From NCBI GenBank assembly GCA_033032175.1, contig CM065323.1, positions 12,338,001-12,402,000 on the forward strand: DNA of 64,000 nucleotides, given 5' to 3'. Origin of the DNA: Saturnia japonica (lineage: Eukaryota; Arthropoda; Insecta; Lepidoptera; Saturniidae). The position numbers and the translations under genes were made by a program. How positions within the stretch are numbered: the stretch's first letter is position 1; the number at the start of each line of letters is the position of its first letter. The notes below the pieces were generated by a model that made no database searches, was not told where the DNA came from, and saw only the letters and a program-made list of their open reading frames with translations. Below, one piece after another: positions 52,281 through 61,437 of the stretch.

Positions 52281-53090
52281 TTGGTAACCAATCCAATCAA
52301 AATAACAGTAATTTCAAAGTAAGGAAAGACGGTAAATAAAAATCAAAATATTTACTCTTTCAGTTTACCATTGATTTTTATCTTACTATCAACACAATAC
52401 ATTTCAGTATGTCAATGGATAAGGCTGTGGTATGTAGTTAATGAATTGTATTATTTTTATTATGATTTAGTAATTATCTACCAATCAAGTGCTCACTGCT
52501 GCCAACCATAAAAAGAATAAAGTTCTGAGGTAAGTCAGTAATAGGTAGCTTCTGAGGACAGAGTTGGAACAACTCGTGTGTCAGTGGGTGCTGCCAGTAA
52601 ACACCTTTTGGACCAGAACAACAGCACGGTCACTGCTTCTTTGCGGCAGAGATAGATTTGGTGGTGATTCTCCCACAATCGAACTTTTTACAGTCTACTC
52701 TTTTTAATTATTTCATGCTAACTAGCAGACCCGTGCTAATGTTTCGCACATTATAGATTGTTAAACAGTTTAACAGCTGTTATGATAGTTAAATAGATGT
52801 CATCAACAGACGGATTTAATTTTTTTAACGAAAATATTAATATAAAACTATTCCTCCGTTTTTCATCATATATAGATAGGAATATTAGTTTTAAACTATT
52901 GTTATTTTTTTTCATTTTAGTGAATAATTTAGGTAGATAATGGGTTACCACAAAAACACTTTTGAAAAATAATACACAGAGATGCCACTATTGGTACAAT
53001 ACATATAAATACCTGATTATGATATACTACTGATGTACTGCTGATATAATATGATCCAAGGAAGAATACCTACTGGTTTTATTTCTACAG
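52281..53090. other. Upstream flank of the second Ig gene; no exon found
   Basis: No VWA exon or hemicentin-specific exon is recognisable, only AT-rich sequence. TTTTATTTCTACAG at 53077-53090 is a good splice acceptor for the first visible exon. Confidence 0.5.
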
Positions 53091-53534
53091 ACACGAGTAT
53101 AGAATATGGAAATGAGGGAACCCTATATTGCGCAGTGAACTCATATCCAGAGGCTGTTATAAAATGGTCTCACAACAATACTGAGTTAGAAAGCTCCGAT
53201 AATTTCCTTTTCAAACCAGATGAAAACTCGTTGGTAATAAAGAACATGAGCTTAGAAGATACTGGAGTGTATACGTGTGAAATAACGAATTCTGAGAAAA
53301 CCGAATCTTACAATGCGTTTGTTACAATAACTGGTTTAGGTAATGTATTATTTGTTTATATAAATTTGAATAAGATTTGTAACATGGACTGTTTAGTGTG
53401 GGCTTCAGAGTAACAGTTTTACGACACGAAGTAAAAAAATTTTTTTATGACTTATTTTTGTCGTACCGTGAAGGTACGAAACTTTCTCCATTTTGTTCCT
53501 TTAAGAACGTGAAGAGATGATATTTGTACTGGTC

Positions 53535-53645
53535 AGCAGGACAGCAACGACTGCCAATTAATTTAGATTTCTCGGTGGTCGGTGTTTGGATTGAGCTGTG
53601 CTTACCATCATGGACAGTACCGTCAATGGGTCGAGGTATTATTAT
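53535..53645 (+). repeat. Dispersed repeat, second family, copy 1
   Basis: CTCGGTGGTCGGTGTTTGGA and GTGCTTACCATCATGGACAG match the order of motifs at 59450-59575. I recognise it as a common lepidopteran repeat; its class is not known to me. Confidence 0.55.
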
Positions 53646-56564
53646 TAAAAAAAAAAAACAAATAACGAGGTACCTGAGATGAAAATAAACATAAACCACG
53701 TCATTATTAATAAAATAGATAAACAGGAAGAGAATGAAGATTATATTGTTTTTGTGGTTAATATTAATGAAGGAAAATCGAACTCATATTGATAGTTGAA
53801 AACAGGACAAAGTATACACAAATAACGTAGATTAGCTATAAAAAAAGCCGTGACTGATAAAATTACTAAAAGACATCTAAGGGCTTTAAAATAAAATAAA
53901 TTGCTACCTATATTCCTACACCTACACCGAGTAATTTTAACCATTGAAGTAAAGTAGATAAAGTATATCACAGAATTTATTATGTTTGTCAAAATGAACC
54001 GTATCACCATTTTTATAATGCATACTATATAAATTATGTTTGATATTGATTTTAAGGTTATTTGTAATCATTTATTCATAATACAATTCACAGAGAGCCC
54101 TCAAATCGAAATAACAGAAAAAGAAGTAGTACAGAAACCCGGTGAAGAATTTGAACTTGAATGCAGGTGATCTCTACTATAATAATTATGTAACTTCTTA
54201 ATAACAAAACGCAGTGTTCATTAAACATAGATTGCCTATCGAATAATCGATGAACATTTTCAGTATAGATTAATATATAGTCTGGCTGATCGACTTGATA
54301 TTATTTTTTAATTAAAATACGGTATTAATAAACAATCCAATAATTGATAACTTTTTTCCAAATTTTTATTATCGGATTTTGAGGTAATGGATTTTTAACA
54401 ATACGGTTGCATGTCTACTGAAGTGGAGCGGAGTGGAGCTGTGAAATTTTCAAACAATAGAATTGTGTCACTTGTAAATTTCGATCAATAGAATTACATC
54501 TCTAGATTTTTATGCATTTCTATTGGTCGAAACACCACAGCTCCTTTTCAGTCAACATGCAGCCTAAAGTAGAAATTCGTTATATAAATACATATAGATT
54601 TATTTCTTTTTAGAATAATAAAGGGGCGACCTTTACCAAGAATCGCTTGGACATATAAATTCGAAGGAGATTTTTATTTTGGAGATCTACCTGAAGGAGC
54701 CTTTGTAGAAAATGGAAAATTAAAGATTTCACCTATTCAAACGGATCATAAAGGAGCTTACAGATGAGAAGCTACAAATGTATTGGGGCAAAATTTTGTT
54801 GAAGTGAATCTAAAAGTTCAGTGTAAGTTATCGGTAATAGTTAAATAATTAGTATTATTGCATGCAATCTAAAACCTTATTTTATAATTGAAAAAAAGAA
54901 TTATCAGTAGTCTTTTGCATATTTAGGTAATTGCAAAGTGGAGATATATTTTACTTAAACATTGTATGAAATTATCGGAAACATTAGCGAATAACGTATA
55001 TGGTAACCACTATAAAGTATGTAACGGTGGTTGTCAAAAAATTTTCACACAAAATAATTCTTAAAAAAAAATTAATAATAAAAACGGAACCTGCACAAAC
55101 ATTAATTTGAACGCAAATAATGAAATCAGGTGCTGGAAGGTGGAGTGTTGAGCGATTATTATTATCTCACTAAAATAAAACGTTATCTAATATATTTTTG
55201 TTTTAATTTTGATAGTAAGTAAGGCGCTCATTCTTGACATTTGCACTTGTTATTATAGTCCGTAAAATTGTAGTTTATAATTTGGTAATGTAACCATAAC
55301 TATTCTAATCTGACGGCTAGTTTCGAACTTGATCTAGACCTTATTTGCTAAAGATTGTGCTATATAATATAGTCTGACTAAAGATGACATGAGCGATGAT
55401 ACTTTAACACCAGTTAAAAAAAAAACGATGTTTCAGCATATAACTAATTTGTGTTTAATGGATAGCTAAAACATATATATATTATATTATTAACTAATGA
55501 AACTTTGTTATTTACATAAAATATTAGGTTAGCATTTATAATACAACTAGCCGAAGGATGTAAGCCGCTCAGCAAACTATGGTGAGAAAAATTAACGAAG
55601 TTCTTCCGAATGATTGTATCAAGGTTCTAAAACTACTGTAGCGCACAAGAACCCAACAATGGTATAAACGATTTCTGCCGTGAAAACCGCATTTAAGCAA
55701 TTGTTGTATAAAAAAACCTTTTGCTCGATAGTCTGAATGTGGCTTAAAATAAATTTGTGCTGATGACCGAAGAATAGATACTATAGCGATGCTAACGGAG
55801 ACCTATACCCGATAGTAGGCAGATTTAATTCTAGTCACAAAACAATTTTAGCAACCATAAGAAACTAGAAATTAAGTGTAACTACTTTCCGGAATTACAG
55901 TGTAAATAATTTAACCGTTTCCGTAAACAGTTCCGCCGGTAATTGAAAAAGATGAAGTATCTAATTTAACTGTGAGAGATGGAGAGAACGTAATTCTGAC
56001 GTGTAGAGTACATGCATCTCCCAAAGCGACAGTACGCTGGGAGATGTCTCAAGATGATGTTATTTGCAATTTGGATGACAGACACAGTACTGATTATCTT
56101 AATACACATCGGTAAGTGTTGATAAAGGGAGTTTTTGGAGTGACCTTGAAGTGTTATGTGGTGGTTTTTGTTTTAATTGTTGAATTAATGTATTTCTGGT
56201 GGCATTTTACTTGATATAGTTTTGTTATTGTACCAGGCAAAGAAGTGACGTGGATTGTAAATAATAACTAGGAACATGCATTTTAATTTGCCACAAAACT
56301 CCATGGAAAGTAATACGTGATATTTGCAGAATTGTAGAAAAACATAGTTGCCGTTAAATAAAAAGAACAAGTAGATGGCAAAACGCTATGTTCAGAAACG
56401 ACACTCGCTTTTATGTACATTTACAATAAAAGTGTGGGAATAAATATATTACCTTATCGCCTTGTCATTAATTAAAATAGTTTACACTCAAACAATTATA
56501 CATAGTAGAATGTAAAGAAAGTTATTTAACGAATAAAAGATAGGCCAGATTTAAGCTTAAATAA

Positions 56565-56665
56565 CTTTTTTTATATCCACCTCCTAGACTTTTTATAGAT
56601 AAATCATTCATCTCAATTGAGACTTGGCCCGTTTTTTACAGCATAATTTTGTTGGGACACAATTT
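56565..56665 (+). repeat. Dispersed repeat, copy 2 of the 48020 family
   Basis: ATATCCACCTCCTAGAC, TTTTTATAGATAAATCAT and CTCAATTGAGACTTGGC align with 48020-48165, with an internal deletion of about 25 bp. Confidence 0.6.
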
Positions 56666-57649
56666 ACACGTTTTTGCGGAACAAGAATAAATATTTAGAA
56701 TGAAACTTTTTCGTGATCACTATTTCTACAAATATATAGTAATTATAGTAACAACTAGTCGACTTCTATGCCAAATGTCATTACAGATAATAACACAGGC
56801 ATTTTCCCCAAAAAGGAATTATAGATAGTGTAAATTGAAAAATTAATAAAAATAAAAATATGATCAAAAACAAATGTATATCTAGAATAGTAATAAAATA
56901 TAAATGATATTGATGCACTAAATAAATAAGATAAATATTATGTAATCAATCATTATGTTTTTATTTTCAGTTTTCCAGCATCATGGAACGACTCCGGAAA
57001 TTATCATTGCATAGCGGAGAACATTATAGGCAGAGCTGAGAAGACGATTAACCTCAACGTTTTAGGTGAGACAGAATTAAAAATTCCTTAGTCTTTAATC
57101 ATTAGTAATATTGTGAGGGTAAATTAAAAATCTATTTAGATATACGGCAGTATGTCAGCCAATTTCAGGCGACTCATCGGCCAGGGTGTATATTTACACG
57201 AACCTTTCATAAGCACCTAACCTAAACCACTTCTAGGTGACCCAGAAACTTGAAATTTGTCATCAAGGTAGATCGTTAAGCATACACAAATTATTATTAA
57301 ATTTAACTAATTATTATTTATTTAATTATTTACAGTAGATTCGTTTATATTTTTAGTGGCTCCGTATATAGAACCCACAATTGCTAACACCGTTTCTGTG
57401 GCGGTCGGTGGTACAGTGCAACTACCGTGTAATGTTCTGTTTGGAAACCCTGCACCATCTCTGAAGTGGAAATTTATAGCTCCAGACAGCAAATCATCAA
57501 TTTTAAAGAGGTGAGAGTTTTATGGTATAATAAAGTTAAATCATATGCAACAAAGGTCACGGGTAATTTTTTATTTTAAAGCTATGTGAAGTAGTTGAGT
57601 TTGAACGATTATATTGTAGAATATTGGAATTTAAAAATTCACAGAGACA

Positions 57650-57950
57650 TCGAGTCTCTATGAGTGTTATGCCTCATGTACAATGGGGAGTGCTCTAGGA
57701 ACTTTTCAATGCGGTGCCCTCACCACCGTTCAAAATTCCCACCTTCTGCCATAAGCTGGCTGTTCGTACCCACATCCTAAAACCTTACCAAATCGCGATC
57801 TATCTATAAGAACCTTTTTATTGCGGACGCTAGAGTTGGGATACAGGCCTATGTCATAGGAGTATTTAAAAAAGAACTTAAATATACTTTCCAAAGTTGC
57901 TAATATTCCCGTTATTGCACTTGTTCATAGATGACGGTTGTAATCGTCTT
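57650..57950 (+). mobile_element. Possible LINE 3' coding remnant in an intron
   Basis: YNGECSRNF, then CPHHRSKFPPS, resembles the end of certain LINE ORFs, but decay is heavy and the class is uncertain. Confidence 0.3.
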
Positions 57951-58618
57951 TAGGCTGGTTATATGGTAGTATTATCAAACGACCAATAGTTGTAGATTAC
58001 AGCTCGTTTCTGGTATAGTATACCCCAAGCTAGCAAAAGGTATACAACTAACAACGCAACATCCACATACCGTTCTTTTGGAACATCCAGCTTCACGTTG
58101 ATGGACTTGGTAAAGGTTGTGGCACAATTTAGAATAGTCTCAAGCAGTTCCTGTTAGCTAGGGGCTAAATACTGAACAAACTATTTACCTTCATGTGAGC
58201 CGTTTAAATGTTCGCTCCCCTTTAGGCATAAAAAAATTGACTTTGTAGTTATCGGATAATTTATACAGACTATATAATATGAACATGTCTCGAAAACACA
58301 AAATGTGTCTGCACCAAAATTTTACTCCAACCCACACTGAGATCAACAATCCTCCAAGTTTTTAACTACTGTTGATAGGCTATATATCAAAATTCTTTCT
58401 GATTTCAGAGACAACTCAAAGAATATGCTAAGTATTAATAAAGCATCTAAATCAAATGAAGGCCGATATATTTGCATAGTAGAGAATGAAATCGGATCGG
58501 ATACTATCAAATATTATGTGAAAGTAAAATAAAAATAAGTGATAATGTTTTTGCTTGTATCATACTCATTAGTTGTTACTGGTTATAAGAATAGACCTTA
58601 AAGACCTTTATTACGGAA

Positions 58619-58624
58619 AATAAA
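58619..58624 (+). terminator. Poly(A) signal after the second Ig gene
   Basis: AATAAA 87 bp after the TAA. Confidence 0.5.
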
Positions 58625-59930
58625 TTTTTAAAACTTTATAGAAACAAATCGTTTATTAGTGTATGTTATCAGCCAAACTAATGCGACTAAAACAGAGCAG
58701 CCAACTCACAACTGGTTTGTGCAAGAACAATTTAAAAACACCGTGGTGTCGTGGCATACCAGATACGAACGAAGTTCCTTATTATAAAATATTAATTTCA
58801 AGTTCTATTCGAGGTATAAAGAAAATAATTGTTAGGGTATACATTTTTTATTATGATTTTTTTATCGATAAAAACTACTTTACAAAATTATCTTAACACC
58901 TTTATTTAATATACAATGATTTATAAATATATATAATAATAATGTGATATACAAAGAAACAGCTATTTTCTAACCTAATTATATTCTAGCACACCTAAAC
59001 ATAGTTTATAGCCTCCATACGTTTAACGTGGTAATAATGATCAGATGGTTCCACTTTTCACCACCAGACGGTTTAATTATCGAATGATATAACAATAATA
59101 GTAAACTGCAATAATAATAACAGTCATCACGTGGACTATACATAAAAATCTTACGCTTTTTTTTTAACGTTACGAACGTTTTTTGCCGGCTAGGGTACCC
59201 CTCCGCAACTCCCCTGGAACTTCATTCCAAAAACATGGGAGTAATTTATGGAGTGCAATTTTTGGTATGTAACAGTTGCCGAATTATATCTTTTAAAACC
59301 ATGCTAAGTAATGAATGAGGATATGGTGATAGCCGGGTAATAGGGTGTCGTGGCCATCATGCATGTGGTGAAAAGAACGTCATAGTGCCTCACTTTTACA
59401 TGCCGCGTCTCGGGATCAGCTTGTGCAAATTCAGTCAGTTAAATTTATGCAGGCTGGTATGACAGCGATGACCGTCAATGGATTACGATCTCTCGGTAAT
59501 CACCAATGTATTTGGATTGTTCTATGCTTACCATCAAGAACAGTATAGTCAATATGCCGTTCTACTATTTTAAAAATACCTATCAACTACTTATATGAAT
59601 GGAGGTGATAATATACTAAACCTAAAAAAACAGGCAGGTTTGAATGTGCGTCTGCAATAAACCTCCCGAGGAGTGCCGACTGTTAACTGCGACGTGTAAT
59701 TAAAATACCCAAGCTATGGTCTCATCACATTGTTTTCTTTTACTGAAAGCTTAATTATAGGATTCAAACAACGTCTATCAAACTGAAAGCGCTCTAACAT
59801 TCAGCTGTAATGGCTTCATATTGAGACTTAAATGAGTAGGCTATGGTGCACTGTAAAAGATTTTGTATAAAAAATTGCATTTTAGTGTGTAAATTTATGT
59901 ATCCTAAAATAAATCTGTAGTTATTAATAA
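58625..59930. other. Intergenic with repeats
   Basis: No gene seen. 59190-59440 (from CCGGCTAGGGTACCCC) looks like part of an interspersed element but has no readable frame. 59450-59575 is the second copy of the 53535 repeat. Confidence 0.45.
59450..59575 (+). repeat. Dispersed repeat, second family, copy 2
   Basis: CTCTCGGTAATCACC, then ATTTGGATTG and ATGCTTACCATCAAGAACAG, aligned with 53535-53645. Confidence 0.55.
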
Positions 59931-59934
59931 GTGC

Positions 59935-60300
59935 TGGTCGAGTGGCTTAGACCAGCGGATTATTGATTCGATGTCCACAGGGTTCCCCCCCGCATGTACT
60001 AACGATTATTTTTTTAATTCGCGTAAATTTACTAATTCAAATTGGTAGGTAATAAATACTATCGGCAGATGGTGAAGAAAAACAATGTGAGGAAACCTAA
60101 ATTCTTGAGAAATGTTCTTTTAATAAAAATTTGTGCGGGAAAATATAGAACTGTTGATTTCTCGGCGTTTGAAATCGCCAAGATGTTGTGGGCTGCTGGG
60201 GTGGTGATTAAACCCGTACCTTCCCTTGGAAAAGGCCTTTGCCCAGAAGTTAGTCACTAAAGGCTGGATATTATTTTGTCTGTACATTTAATTTTGTCGT
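59935..60300 (+). mobile_element. SINE-like fragment (tRNA-type head, LINE-like tail)
   Basis: CTGGTCGAGTGGCTTAGACC resembles a tRNA A box, and GATTCGATGTCC, about 25 bp further on, a B box. Near 60225-60265, GAAAAGGCCTTTGCCCAGAA resembles the tail phrase of lepidopteran SINEs. It does not fold as a complete tRNA gene. Confidence 0.4.
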
Positions 60301-60599
60301 GTTTTGATAGATGTCTATTAGGAATCACTAAAAGGTTTTAATTTTTTCTTGTCTGTCTCTGTTTGTATGTATGGATTATAAGTAAAAGTAAAAATACGAG
60401 CAGAAGTTTTTACTGCGTAATTAAACGGATGCGGAGCTGCGGGCACAGCAAATCTTACATATATAAATATATCTAAATTTGTTTTATGTATTGAAATTTC
60501 TTCTTAACATATAATGTTAATACAAATTAACGATTTACCTATTTTTTATTAACGAATAATATTAATGGTAAAAACAATTCTTCGATAATATTGGACTTT

Positions 60600-61437
60600 A
60601 CCTATGAAATTGCCGTTTTGTATGAAAAAATTGAAATGAATTTTTTTCATGTATTATTTATTTGTATTAATCGAAGTAATCACCCATGCAATCAATGCAT
60701 CTTTGCCAGAGCAGTGGCAGTTTATTGATGCCCTTCTTAAAGAAATCAGCTGGACGGGAGGCAATAAATTCTTCAAAGGCATTTTGTACTGCCTCTCGGG
60801 TATTGAATTTTTTTCCCACCAAGGAGTTATCCAAATTCTGGAAAAAGTAGTAGTCTGTAGGCACAAGGTCTAGGGCGGATGACGGAGAACTTCCAACCCC
60901 AGTTCTTGCAACTTGGAGACCGTCTGCTGTGCAGTATGAGGTCGCGCGTTGTCGTGCAGGAGCAGCGGAGACGAGCGATTGACCAATGCTGGTTGGAGAT
61001 GTGCCAGCTTTTCATTGTGTTCAGTTCTTCACAGTACACATCTGCAGTAATGCTCACCCTGTTTGGTAAGAAGCTGTAATGAATCACACCGGCGCTAGAC
61101 CACCAAACAGTGACCATCACTTTTCTAGGGGTAAGTTTTCGTTTAGGTCATTGTTTAGGTGCTGAACCAGGATCCAACCAACTTGCTGAGCGCTTGCGGT
61201 TATCAAACAGAATCTATTTTTCATCGCAGGTAACAATGTGGTTCAAAATTCCTTCATTTGTGTGTCTGTTGAGCAGTGCAAGGCACGTCTCGACGCGTAC
61301 TTCGCGCTGGCGATCATTGAGTTCGTGGGGCACCCATTTGTCAAGCTTTTTTACCTTGCCAATTTGACGCAAATGGACCAATATTGTTTTGACGCTAACG
61401 TCGAAAGCTGCTGCTAATTCAGCCGTAGATTGTGTAT
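60600..61437 (-). mobile_element. Decayed mariner, truncated by a LINE insertion
   Basis: On the minus strand, from 61437 down: STAELAAAFDVSVKTILVHL, WVPHELNDRQ, VTCDEKW, KVMVTVWWSSAGVIHYSFLP, LLLHDNARPHTAQTV, then after a frame change PTDYYFFQNLDNSLVGKKF and MGDYFD. These carry the D, D and D motifs of a DD34D mariner transposase. Several frames are needed (60667-60864 and 60827-61120 are the longest). The transposase N-terminus is missing at 61437, exactly where the LINE tail begins. The terminal repeat near 60600 could not be fixed. Confidence 0.78.

Larger units (their letters stand above)
53091..58532 (+). pseudogene. 3' part of a second hemicentin-like Ig gene, with an in-frame TGA
   Basis: Exons 53091-53339, 54094-54166, 54614-54822, 55931-56111, 56971-57065, 57357-57510 and 58409-58532 (TAA). 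All phases agree and all introns are GT-AG. The domains are one single-exon Ig (LYCAV, IKWSH, YTCEI) and three split Ig domains (LECR/IAWTY; ILTCRV, VRWEM, YHCIAEN; LPCNV, LKWKF, YICIVEN). In the second domain the codon that should be the second disulphide Cys is TGA (54765-54767, context AYR-stop-EATN). No 5' exons and no nuclease end are visible. It is either a decaying 5'-truncated paralogue or the real 3' end of a gene disrupted by the transposons upstream. The introns at 53340-54093, 54823-55930, 56112-56970 and 57511-58408 hold only repeats. Confidence 0.78.

Noticed and set aside
54765..54767. Selenocysteine codon in the Ig domain
   Set aside because: Lepidoptera are believed to have lost selenoproteins, and I saw no SECIS-like element; a nonsense change is simpler.
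59940..60010. tRNA gene
   Set aside because: A- and B-box-like motifs are present but no acceptor stem or anticodon arm can be formed; treated as SINE-like.
60042..60260. 72-residue open frame as a gene
   Set aside because: Overlaps repeat-like sequence and shows no family, start context or neighbour support.
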